Of a stretch of 64,000 nucleotides of DNA, positions 25,332 through 36,300 are shown piece by piece; the first letter of the stretch is position 1; each line of letters starts with the position of its first letter. The notes beneath the pieces are model-generated. The model saw nothing but the letters and a program-made list of their open reading frames with translations, searched no databases and was not told where the DNA came from. The DNA comes from Caenorhabditis elegans (taxonomy: Eukaryota > Nematoda > Chromadorea > Rhabditida > Rhabditidae): the NCBI RefSeq assembly GCF_000002985.6, contig NC_003284.9, forward strand, positions 15,128,001-15,192,000, read 5' to 3'. The translations under genes were made by a program, and so were the position numbers.

Positions 25332-27575
25332 GCTCTACAGAGTTTAGACAAAATAAAAAGTTTGTGGAAACGTGACAAATGAATGCTAAATAAATTTTCC
25401 GAAATAGCTGACCCCAGTTCATCAAAAGTTGTCAATTTTCATAAACATTTACTGGAAACTATCAAAACATTTTACAGTTTTAGTATTGTCATTTTAAACA
25501 ATTTTGATGGTAGTTAGAAAATTTTTTTACTTTGTAAAATTCAGCCAATTTCATAACTTAGAAGTAACTTAGACAATTATCACCTAGTAGTGTAAAATGA
25601 AACAAAAAAGTGAACTCTGCCAAAGTCATAACACAACGAAGAGGACACTGGGGAGAAACGGGCTTTAAATAATAATGAGAAACGTGAGTAAACGAGCGAA
25701 AAGGACACATTTCGAGAATTCAGTTCTTCTTTGCCACATCATTTTCAATGAACACGGAAACATTTGCTTTTTCCCAGCGAGCCAAAAAAAAAATGGAAAA
25801 AGATCTGAGAGCATTTTTGGAAACACTGCCCAAGAAATATTCCCAAGGACATGCACGTCTAATCCTGAACTCGTCCTACTAAACCGTTTTGAAAAATGAG
25901 TAAAACAAGAGGGTCTGTCGTTAAAACGATGCCGAATCTGAATCTGGGTAAGGTCTTTGGAAAGCGCACGAAATATTAAAATTTTATGCGAGGATAATTC
26001 GATGATTGTCAATTGAAGTACATGAGTTTCCAGAACTTGAACTTGATTTTTTGTGCTCAATTAAATACAGTGAAGCCGCGCAGCTCTTCGACAAAATGGA
26101 AAAAGAAGCGCATAAAAATGGAATAGTATGTCATAAATGTGAGGAAGACTCAATGGTATTTCTTGTCTTTTGCACAAGACATGACGGCGTGGTTATGTGA
26201 AGTCATTAGTCCCCTTTTTGGCGGCTTTTGACGACTCTCGCCTTTTTTTTTGATGAAATGTGCATTTAACACACGCACGTCGTTGAAACCTAAAATTTAC
26301 ACCCGACGAAATTGGTATGAGATCAATTTTCACCCAATTTCGTTCTTTTTTTTTTGTTCTTTTTTGTTCTTTTTTCGCGAGATGAGACGTCAAGGAAATT
26401 GATTCACAAGATTATCCTGGTATAAAATTTGGTTTACAGCTAAAGGTAAGAGTAGGTAGGTAAGGTAGGTAAAGTGTTTTATTATGATATTTGGTCAATT
26501 GGAGTCATGATAAGTCTATTTAGACAAAATCCCGACTGGCGCTACTTCACCTTAAAGCAATTCGGAACTATTTTTTTTAACACTGTCTATCAAAAATCGT
26601 AGTTTTGTAACTGGTAAGGTTTGGACACAGAACAATTATTACGTACTTAAAAAAAAATGTTTTTATTGATTTGAAAATCATTATTAACGCATTACAAAAT
26701 ATAGTATTATGTTTGTAAAGTGGTAGGTACCATGACAACTTTTTGCCAGTTTTTAAGGTCCGTTTTGATTTTTTAAACAGATCAAATAATCATTTTCGAA
26801 AAATTCAAAGATTTTCCTTTTTGTCTATGTACATTTAATTTTGAATTCGAAACTTAGACATCAAAATAGGCGTTTTGTAGATTCTCCGGACACCTCTACT
26901 AATAACGCTAAGTACAAATAAAGATTACGCATTGATTTATTATTCTGAAATTAAACAGTGTATGCCAATTTTTTGTTTCAATATCATACAACATTTTATA
27001 AAAAATCCAACTCTGGTTCTGCTGTTGTTATACAAAGCAAGCAACATGTAGAGCTTGGAAGCAAATCGAGAAAAAAGTAGAAGAGTAAGAAGCTGATGAG
27101 TTGCCAAATGAATAAAATAAGTTTGTTTGGACATGCCTCCAACATCTCCTCATTGCTTCACTAAAACAACAAATTAAGGAGTACGGTAATTGAGCCGAAA
27201 CAACAAATTCAATTGGAAGTTAAGACGTTGAGAGCGAAGAAGTTTAGGCATTGAATGCGCCCCCCCCCCCCGCTCCCATCTCTGTGTGTGGTGCAACTCA
27301 TTTCGGTGAGTATCTCATCTAGCCGGGCTTCGCCACAATGGACTTCCAAATACAATTATCAACTATTTTGAGATGGGGAGTGCTTCCGCGCGGACCTATT
27401 TCTTTTTTGGAAGGAGTTAGTTGCACAGAAGGACATTTTCACTTTTTTTCTCTTGTGCAATTGCATTGAAATGAAGATGTACAAGTAGAAAAATGTGATG
27501 GTGTTGGCTAGGTAGCTTCAACCTTCGTTTTTGTAGATTTTCAAAAAGTCCAGCTTGAAAAGATGGACTTTTACT
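25332..27575. other. Intergenic DNA
   Basis: No confident gene. It holds a family A fragment (26477-26555) and a C12 run at 27260-27271. A plus-strand frame ending at 26200 has protein-like composition but no start or splice support. Confidence 0.4.
26477..26555. repeat. Family A palindrome, fragment
   Basis: Carries the 'tattatgatatttggtca' internal block and the CGACTGGCGCTACTTCACCTTAA terminal type, condensed to about 80 bp. Confidence 0.55.
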
Positions 27576-28266
27576 TTGAATGTGGAGCAGCGCCAGTGGG
27601 GAAAATGTTTAAAACTACTCCTATGGTGCCAAAATAACCAAATCATTTACTATATATAAAGCGCTTATTCTGTGCGTCCATAGTTTGTAGTCTATGTAGT
27701 CTTTGTAGTCTGTGAAGTTTTGGCTTCTGTGGGGATAGTGAGTTGGGGTTAGTGTAGGGATATAGTCGGGGTACTGTAGTGGTACAATAGTGGTACGGTA
27801 GGAATACTGTAGGGTTACGGTAGTTTCAGAAAAATTAGTTTTCAGCCTCAGAAGTCGGGGGCCGCGCCGGAGGTGCGGTCCACGGCTGGTATCATAATAA
27901 AACTTTTCAAACATTTTTTGAAAATGTTTTATTTAATGTCAAAAAGTGACTATTACTCCGTTTTTACCACTCATAATTTTGGAAGTCGACCGGAAAAAAA
28001 AATTTCCCATCCCACATTTTCATACTGTAATTTTGTTTTTATATATCGTAGTAAAAGATTATAGGGGTCGGAACATGCGACACTGCTCTAGAATTCCTCA
28101 AAAACTCATACTTTTCAAAATTTTGGCACTATGCCAAAACTATGACCGAAAATTTTGAAAAATCTAAATTTTTTTAGAGTGTTATTTTTATATTCGTTCG
28201 TTTTGGATCATTATACGTATACGTATATTTAGACAAAATCCACACTGGCGCTACACCACCTTTGAA
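27576..28266. repeat. Family A palindrome split by a nested element
   Basis: The left terminus is TGTGGAGCAGCGCCAGTGGGG and the right terminus CACTGGCGCTACACCACCTTT, as in the intact copy at 5614-6049. About 65 bp inside the left end the repeat is interrupted by a 250-bp unrelated block (27641-27890). It then resumes with the expected internal sequence (CATAATAAAACTTTTCAAAC). Confidence 0.75.
27641..27890. mobile_element. 250-bp element R, copy 1 (nested in family A)
   Basis: Nearly identical over its whole length to 33669-33918. Both run from AATCATTTACTA through GTAGTCTATGTAGTC-type direct repeats and TACTGTAG/TACGGTAG repeats to GGTGCGGTCCACGGCTGGT. I see no open frame or clear terminal inverted repeats, so its class is unknown. 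Confidence 0.75.
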
Positions 28267-29606
28267 ATACTTTTCACGATAGTGCAAAAGTGCAAAAAAG
28301 AAAAAAAAATACATATTTCCAGGAGTTTTCCTAGGTGTTCTTTTCTGTTTTGTTTTGTTATTGATAATTTGCTTAATTACATTTTTTTTTGAAAAGCAGT
28401 TATTGCTATAATAGAAAATTTTTTTAAAGGTGGAGTACCGAAATCTGACACTTTGCGTTTTTAGACCCAAAATGGCCAAAAACTGCCGAAGTTTGTAATG
28501 AGGCTTTCTGAAAATTTCTCAAGAAAAAGTAACGTTTACTTGAAACCCATTGACTGTAAATGTACTTAAATCAACAAATAAACATTTAATAAAAAATCAA
28601 AACATTCCTTAAAAGTTGATAAGAAAATAAAAATTAAGTTCCAGACTCTGCGACACCGAGAAATTGACAAAAAATTTTGATTTTAGCTGAAAATGAGCGA
28701 TTTTTTTTTGAGAAATTTTCAAAACGTCTCATTACGAAATGTGGTAGTTTTGGGTCATTTTGGGAATAAAAAAGCCCCAGATTTTGATACTCCACCTTTA
28801 AGTGTAAGTTTCAATAAATATTTGTTTGATACTGTTATTTTTGTAAAAAAAAACAACAATAGAAGAATTTCATACAAGTTTCTTAGAATTATTTTGATGG
28901 AGATAAACAATATTTGAAATAACGCTTGAAATGTAAATGTAAGAAAAATAAAATCAAAATGAAAAATGTTTCGATTCAAAAGGTCAGTTTACACACTATC
29001 TCTAAGAAACACTGAGAGTGCATTTTGCGAAATGTCGTTTTGTAACTATCAAGCGAAAGACTCGTATCCGATTTCAACAAACTGACCAAGCTCTTTCCAT
29101 GTAGTTATCACATTTTGCACTCTTCGGATACGCAGACAACTACTTTTAGAAGTCGTTTATCAAAAATTATCACAAAAAAGGGTGTGCGGCAATAGTGAAA
29201 GTGAGGAGGGTTAAGCTTAAAACTGTTTCGATATCTTTTCTAACATTAAATTGAAAAGTGAAAGAAAATCTTTCGTTGTCATGAATGATAGCTTTCTCCG
29301 GTATTCGGTTACACAAACACATGCAATTCGTCTATCTTGCTTTCTTTTAGGCTCTCCTAGCAAATTGAGAAGTTTTATTGTAATTTACAAATGTACAATT
29401 TTTTACATAAACAACAACAGTTTAAAGATAACGTATTAAAATTCAGAGAAAAGTAAAGTCGAAACACGTAAAGCCATGAGCACAGGGAAATTGGGAGAAG
29501 ATCACAGGATGGTTGATTTTTGAGTGGAAAAAGATAGATGTGAGAAAATTCTTGTACATTACATTTTTACAGGTCATGACATTTAATCACGTTTTAGGAT
29601 TAGGGA
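28267..29606. other. Intergenic DNA downstream of the BRICHOS gene
   Basis: Apart from the family B palindrome at 28424-28801, I see no feature. The sequence is AT-rich. Confidence 0.45.
28424..28801. repeat. Palindromic repeat family B, full copy
   Basis: Starts TTAAAGGTGGAGTACCGAAA and ends with the complement (GATACTCCACCTTTAA). Arms carry ACCCAAAATGGCC and GGTCATTTTGGG. TTAAAG/CTTTAA edges are shared with families A and C. Confidence 0.8.
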
Positions 29607-30474
29607 CTACGTCGATTTTTCCAGAACGAAAGCCGGCGTTCTTCCACAAAAGTCGACACCTTCGTGGTCAGCAACGTTCTCCAATAGTTCTTGTGTCAAG
29701 GGGGAATTGACGAAGGAGAATTTAGAAATTGAGATTTCCTGTAAATAATTGAATTGATATTTTGCACTATAGGTAGGTAAGGAGGGTACCTTAGACATTT
29801 TTGCCGGCAGAATGTAGCATCGATTTTTAGCGTCAATTTTGAAAAGGACCACTTTCTTGTGGCCGACTATAAGGCGCTTCACATTTGACGTAGTGACCTG
29901 GAATTAGAAGTTTAAGTTTGAATATGAAATATTCATCAACTAGGGCTCCCATGAGGTCGCCGCAACGGCGCCTCCGCCGGAATCACGGTGTCACTCAAGC
30001 ACACCAAGCCACTCATTTCACGCCAAGCTGCGGAACTCCGAGCGTGTCGGCCGCTCCAAATAACTACTTTTCGCATTTTATTTCACACCCGCATATTGCG
30101 CCTCACTCAGCTGGGAGCCCTATCATCAACATAACGAGATTATTTTGTTTACAAATTTTCAATAGAACATTTATGGGTTGATTATAATAAAAATGTTTGA
30201 AATATTTATGGTAGAAAAACCAAAAAAAAATTGCTTATTTTAACATATTTTTAAATACCAAAAAGCTTTTATTAAATTTGCTTTTTTACTAATATTAATT
30301 TTTAAAATTTCTTCACCTTACCTCACTCGGAAGCTCAAATGGTTCATAACTTCCGTGATACATATAGCTTGCAATTAGTAGCGTTAGGCCTGCTGAGAAA
30401 ACTGCAATCAATAGGGCAGTGATAGTCAGGCACAAATATCCACAATCTTGATTTTTCGATTCAGGATTTTCCAT
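29607..30474 (-). CDS. BRICHOS-type single-pass membrane protein, 147 aa
   Basis: Two coding exons, 30474-30322 (51 codons) and 29897-29607 (96 codons plus TAG), joined in phase 0. The ATG lies directly behind TTTCAG, with a possible upstream non-coding exon ending at AAAACA|GTAAGT (about 30531) or a trans-splice site. Residues about 14-36 are a hydrophobic helix behind a short acidic/polar N-tail with no signal peptide, which suggests type II topology. The rest reads as a BRICHOS domain: VVLFKID (Asp73), RCYIL (Cys78), KVPSL, then DFCGRTPAFVLE (Cys135). BRICHOS domains keep one Asp and one Cys pair, and both are visible. Family members chaperone their own C-terminal peptide or are processed after secretion, but here almost nothing follows the domain. 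An 18-codon in-frame stretch (29742-29795) could be spliced out, but it contains the family-like PSL, so I kept it. Confidence 0.75.
29941..30122. mobile_element. hAT-like MITE in the BRICHOS intron, 182 bp
   Basis: The termini are perfect 11-bp inverted repeats, TAGGGCTCCCA and TGGGAGCCCTA. They are flanked by exact 8-bp direct repeats, TCATCAAC (29933-29940 and 30123-30130). The element is G+C-rich inside an AT-rich intron. The plus-strand open frame 29918-30181 across it is incidental. Confidence 0.85.
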
Positions 30475-31520
30475 CTGAAATAAAATATTAAAAATTGGGA
30501 ATTCAAATAACATTAGTTGCACTTACTGTTTTCTGGGACACAATAAGAAAATTTAAAGAAAAAAACAAGTGAAAAGCGACTGTGTCACCAAGTTCGGTGC
30601 GAATTGACAACAACTGTCACTTCTCAAAAAATGTTGTTGGTTCTAGGTTCTAGGTTAACTCCGCCTGTGAAATCAAAGTTTCTCTGGTAAGCAGGAGGCA
30701 TGATGTCGCCGCCCATTGAATGACCGTCGTCTTCTCTTCTTCCCCCTTCGGCGACCACTTCTGGGATGGTCAATAAACAGGGAGATGTGTAATGTAGCGC
30801 CTGTAGTTGTCTCTGCGTTTCTCATTTTTGATAGTTTCATGTTAAGGTAATATGATTTTAAATTCAGTTCACCTTTCGGTTTAATTTTTATTCTGCACAC
30901 TATTATTGCATTTTGTTTTCTTCAAACAAAATAATTTCAATAGACGAAGATAGATAGGGATGTAAACATTTTTGTCGTCTGAAGCCAAAACAGCCAAAAC
31001 ACCAAAAACAGTCTTCTCGTTCTCCATGAGATAATCCTTGTCAGCTGACGAACATCGTTATTGTGAACTGATCAGTCATACGACACATTTCTGACCAAAA
31101 GATAAATTGAGAAATTCATCAAGTTGATGTATCGCGCCAAATTCTTTCGGGATATCAAACGAAAAAAGAACGAAAACTTTCCTTGTTTTTGAGATTTGTT
31201 CTTGTTATGGATGAAGGATATCAAGAGATATTAATGTTTTCATTGCCGTCATACAATGGAATTTCTCAAACACCGTCCATGACTAACATCGTTAGCCAAT
31301 TTGTCTTTTGATCTGGCGAAGTCTGGCGATAAACTGTTGAAGATCTGTTGATGATGCAAAGCGTTCTTGTCAAAAAGCTGTAGACTATAAAGCTATTTAT
31401 ATCACAAAAGATACATGAAAAATTCGCATTCCAAGTTGAAATGATTTCAGAATTGATTTTACTATTCAACTTATTCAAAAAAAAGACCAGAATTCAATTT
31501 TTATAGTGCATCTCGCGCCT

Positions 31521-31679
31521 CCAGTATAGTGCGGCGCGAAACCCGAAAAGTGTCGGTCGCTGCGAATTGGTGTGAACACCAAGCCTGTGACTTCTCGCCA
31601 TTGGGCAAAAATGAGGCAAGAGGCCGGCAGCTTTCAGGCAGGAGTCAGGCCCTGAAACCGCGCCTGCCTCCCATGAAAG
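31521..31679. repeat. G+C-rich repeat family S, copy 1
   Basis: Shares ACCCGAAAAGTGTCGGTCGC, then TGACTTCTCGCCAT, then GCCTGCCTCCCATGAAA with 37064-37206, in the same order and orientation. It contains an internal AGGCAGG/CCTGCCT inverted pair. Confidence 0.7.
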
Positions 31680-32326
31680 CCCTGGGTGTAACTACAAAAA
31701 ATATACAATTTAACACTTTCATGATAATTCCAAATTTTACGAAAAATATAACTATTTATTAAAATTAAGAAGGTGAGAAATATAAATGATTTCCTGACAA
31801 AATTGAGAAAACTCAAAATTTTAAACAAGTTACATTAAGAAAATCGGATTTTTTGGACTTTTTCAAAGTTTTATACAAAATCAGAAAATCGATAATCCAC
31901 TTTTGAAGACATCAGGGTGGCCCTAAAAGTGAGATCCCCTGTTGCATCGTAGTAGTTAAACTATCTAAAAGATCAAGAACCTACACTGTGTCATAAATCT
32001 GAAGATTCTCAACACGTTTACACGTATCTCTCCAAAATATGTGATGAGAGATCGTTCGAGTCCAACTGTCTACTTTTTTTTTGAGAAGATCATAAATCGA
32101 CAAAACTATTCCCGAATAATCAACCGTAAATCTTTATTGTTTTTCATTTTTATTGCATAATTACTTTTCCGAAAATAGATTTTTGGTTATTGAAATTGCT
32201 TTTGTGAAAAAAACTTGGATAAAAAAAGGTAAATTCAAAGCTGGCATGTAGCATTTTTTTAATTTTCCTGAAAAATGCACATTTTGTTATAAAATAATAT
32301 AAATTTTTCGTTTGATGATGTACTTA

Positions 32327-32476
32327 TGGGGTTATTCAAGTAATGTAGCAAAATGTATTTAAATACATTTGTGACGTCACAAATGTATTTAAATACATGT
32401 TTTTATATACTTGAATACAGTCGTGACGTAATTTTTCTACACTTTTTAATTTTCCGACACTACTTGAATAACCCCA
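32327..32476. mobile_element. MITE with 20-bp terminal inverted repeats, 150 bp
   Basis: The left end TGGGGTTATTCAAGTAATGT and right end ACACTACTTGAATAACCCCA are reverse complements with one mismatch. TTA flanks both sides as a possible 3-bp target duplication. Inside is a perfect 46-bp palindrome (32353-32398) centred on TGACGTCA with ATTTAAAT in each arm. It is non-coding. Confidence 0.8.
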
Positions 32477-33347
32477 TTAGAAACATTGAAAATTGATTAT
32501 CAAGTTGAAAAAAGTGCCTAAAAATTCCATAATTTTCAGGAACTGACCAAAAAACTGTAAAAGAAAACTGTTGCTTTTAATTTGGTAAGGTCAATGAACA
32601 ACTCTGCTTGCAAGAGAAACGATTTTTAAAGAATGACCCAAATTTTTAATAGATTTTGCTTCAAACTTTTGCAGTGAATTTTAATACTATGAAAAAGTTG
32701 TTTTTATAAATCTTATATAGCTTTTCGAAAAATGTGGCACTTTCACTTTTTTTTTAAATTCTCAAAAACATTTTAAGACTTGGAAACGACCATTTGTGGC
32801 CCAAAAAGCAATATAAAACTTTAAAAAATAATAATTTCTGTTAATTTTTGTTTTAAATTTTTTAAGATTCAAATTTCAAAATACAGTTTAAAAACACCTT
32901 TGGGAGAAACTTCAATTTTTTCTATTTTACACTCGTTGAAACTGGAATAAGTGACCTTCGCAACCCAAAAAACAATTGAAAACTGAAAAATAAAATTTCC
33001 TGCCCATTACTCGCTTCTCCGTAACTTTCTTTGTCTACAATTTCCATTTGACCATTGCATTGCGTATTTTTAATTTGGTCAAATCATTTTTCGCATTTTT
33101 CACCCTGCCAGCGGTCATTAAGAAATGACCCTGCTGCCAGTTTAAACCTTTCGAAAACCGGTCGCTTTCTTTTCCTTTTTTTTTGAAGCAAGCGACCAAG
33201 ACAAACGATGCCCTGTCAATGTGAAGTCTTTTCCTCGAATACCTTTGGAATGGAAAAAAAAGTATGGAATTGAAAGATAACAAAAACGAACATTATTTAT
33301 ATCATTTCATCTTTGTTTTTCTATTTTAAAATGGCAATTAATCATCA

Positions 33348-36300
33348 TCATGCTACGTAATGATTGTTGGGAAGGATTTGGTATTTATGAGTTTGCTGTC
33401 TGCTGGGTTTCACGATGAGCGAATGGCGAATGAACATGACAATGAGAATCTGTTGGGCAAGAATGAAGAAGATTGCGGTGAGAACTCTTGTATTGAAGTG
33501 CGAGATTTGAAGGACAATGAGCCAAGCAAGTGCGTAACATAGCATTGTGAAGAACACACATGAGATTATCGACTGAATTTTTACATCAAAACCTGATCGC
33601 AGTCGGGTGTAGATGGCCGTCAAGATTGATGTTGTCCAAGCCTGAATAAATTCTTTAAAAATGTTTACAATCATTTACTAGATATAAAGCGCTTATTCTG
33701 TGTGTTCATAGTTTGTAGTCTATGTAGTCTTTGTAGTCTGTGAAGTTTTGGCTTCTGGAGGGATAGTGAGTTAGGGTTAGTGTAGGGATATAGTCGGGGT
33801 ACTGTAGTGGTACAATAGTGGTACGGTAGGAATACTGTAGGGTTACGGTAGTTTCAGAAAAATTAGTTTTCAGCCTCAGAAGTCGGGGGCCGCGCCGGAG
33901 GTGCGGTCCACGGCTGGTTTTTTAATATTTGATTCATGGGACATCTGTTTTGTTCTATTTTTTGGTTTTTAATAGCAGATCGAATTCCAGTTAGACTATC
34001 TTTAGCAAAATACTCTACAAATTTGGTTCATTGAAAGTGGAGTAGCGCCAGTGGGGATTTTGTCTAAATGCACTTTTAATGATCCAAAACAACCGCAAAA
34101 TAATAATAAAACACTCCAAAAATTATAGATTTTTCATAATTTCCGGTCAAAGTTTTGGCAAATTGCCAAAATTTTGAAAAATACGAGTTTTTGAGGAAAT
34201 TTAAAGAAATGTCGCAAGTTTCGATCCTTACAATGTTTTAATACTAATAATTTAAACACAATTAAAACATAAAAAATGTCGAAAAACATATTTTTTTTGG
34301 TCGACTACCAAAACTATGAGTGGCAAAAACTGAGTAATTGCCACTTTTTGGCAGTAAATAAAAATATTTCAAAAAATGTTTGAAAAGTTTTATCATGATA
34401 TTCGGTCATTTTGGGACCAAAGGAGTGGTTTTTAACAATTTCCCCACTGGCGCTACTCCACCTTTAAGCGGTATAAGGTTGTGCGGCAATCGCAAAATTT
34501 CTAGTCCAAAAAAACTTGTTTTTGCAGCTTCAGGTAGTATAGCAGTCTAAGAAAGTCTTGCACGAACTTAGGCTAGTTTTTGAAATTTTCGAATAGTTTT
34601 TGTTTTAAGGTTTTCAGCTTAAAATAAATTAAAATACGCTCAGTGTGCTGATTAACTTATAGAAATATTTCAAACAAATTTTTTGTACACAGTCGAAAAT
34701 TAGTGATGTACCCTCTACTCTGCAGTCAAGCCTCTAAAATTCAACTTAAAAAAAATTATTGTTAAAAACTCACCAAATTTGACGTGAAAAACACCCAGGC
34801 AGCAACAGGTTGTGCAGACGGATGTGCAAGTTTTAATGCAAACCACATTGAGAACAAATATATGGATTGAGAAACTAAATGAGTTTCTATGCTGCTGACA
34901 CTCCTCGTACTGATTACGTTGACCACAAAGCGCTCGATAACCTGAAAATATTATAATTTGTGAAGTTTTTACTCAGCTTTATAAATTCTTACCAGCTTTA
35001 TGACAAGTAGAGAAACTATGAGCAAGCAATTTGTGGTGGCCAGAGAAACGCATGTATCAAAATCTGCACTTGATCCTTGCTCCATTTCCTGCCTGAAATT
35101 TAAATGTATGTGACATTTGAAAAAAAAATTGTGTCTATAGCTAATGTTACCTTGCATCCAACCACATCCAATTTAAGTCAAATATCGGATAGGTCCACCA
35201 CAACCATGGCTTTGTTGGCCCAAGAGTGTAATGGAAAATTGCAGGGTCCACAAGTAACCTTCCATTGTTCAAATAATACATTCCAATATCGTAATTAAAT
35301 TGTGCAGATAATCGATTCATGGAATAGTTCTCGCACGTATGCGGTGCTTTGTTCGGGTCATACATTGGTGCAAACTTGAGATCGCTAAAGTAAGTGTTCA
35401 AAAATCCTTGATCACCGCCATCGTATGACTCCGCTGATGCAACATGCTGCTCCATGTCATGGAAGACCTTAAATTGCATTTGATTTGTAAACATTTTAGA
35501 GGATCAAAAAACGTACAGTTTCATTGGTTTTCAATACGAAAACCCCCGAGTTGAACATATCCGAGTGTCGAAATGAGGCACAAAATGATCCACACTCAAA
35601 CAAGGTTGAGATGTCTCGAGTTGGCAAAATATCCAAATCAAGATGGACGATGACGTCAAACTCGGTCATCGCCCAGAGTCGGATTTTGGTGTACTGAAAA
35701 ATAAAAATTTGGTGAACAATTAATGAATGAAAATCTGAGTTTAAATTTTAGTAAGACCTTGTGTACTAGATTGGAAATGTTTTTCAAAGTTATCTTTTCT
35801 TTCAAAATTTCACACACCAACAAAAATTTTATCAAAAAAAAAAACGTGCTATAAAAATTTGAACTTGTATATTAAAAAAATTGCACTGTGAAGAGCTTAA
35901 GTTAGAAGAAAACTTTTTCACAGTGAGCTAATGATGAAAGTGTTCAACGTATGCCAAAAAAATTAATGTTCTCTAAAGGTAGAATAGGGCCAGTGGGGAA
36001 ATTGTTGAGAACCATTTTTATGCTCCCAAAATGACTGAATATCATGATGAATCTTTTCACAAATTTTTTTTTTGAATATTTTTTATTTACAGTCAAAAAA
36101 AGAAAATTACTCCGTTTTCGCTCATAACTCATATTTTTGGAAGTCGACCAAAAAACAATTTTTACATTTTTTATTGTACTGTAATTTTGCCTCAATTATT
36201 TGTATTTAAACATTGTAGGGGTCGGAACATGCCACATTGCTTTGGATTTCCTCAAAAGTTTATATTTTGCCAAATTTTGACAATTTGCCAAAACCTTAAA

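Larger units (their letters stand above)
30475..33347. other. Upstream DNA of the BRICHOS gene and 3' flank of the GT8 gene
   Basis: Positions 30530-30900 probably hold the BRICHOS 5' region and promoter, with a pyrimidine-rich CTTCTCTTCTTCCCCC patch at 30733. Two repeats lie beyond (31521-31679 and 32327-32476). I see no further gene. The minus frame at 33035-33283 has no support and may be 3' flank of GT8. Confidence 0.4.

Noticed and set aside
25665..26060. 131-codon minus-strand frame
   Set aside because: Long, but without an ATG-led start context, domain or splice partner. Composition fits chance in AT-rich DNA.
29918..30181. 87-codon plus-strand frame
   Set aside because: It spans a transposon-like insertion with 8-bp duplications in an intron.
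33035..33283. 82-codon minus-strand frame just downstream of the GT8 stop
   Set aside because: No splice signals, domain or upstream exon. It lies where a GT8 3' flank is expected.
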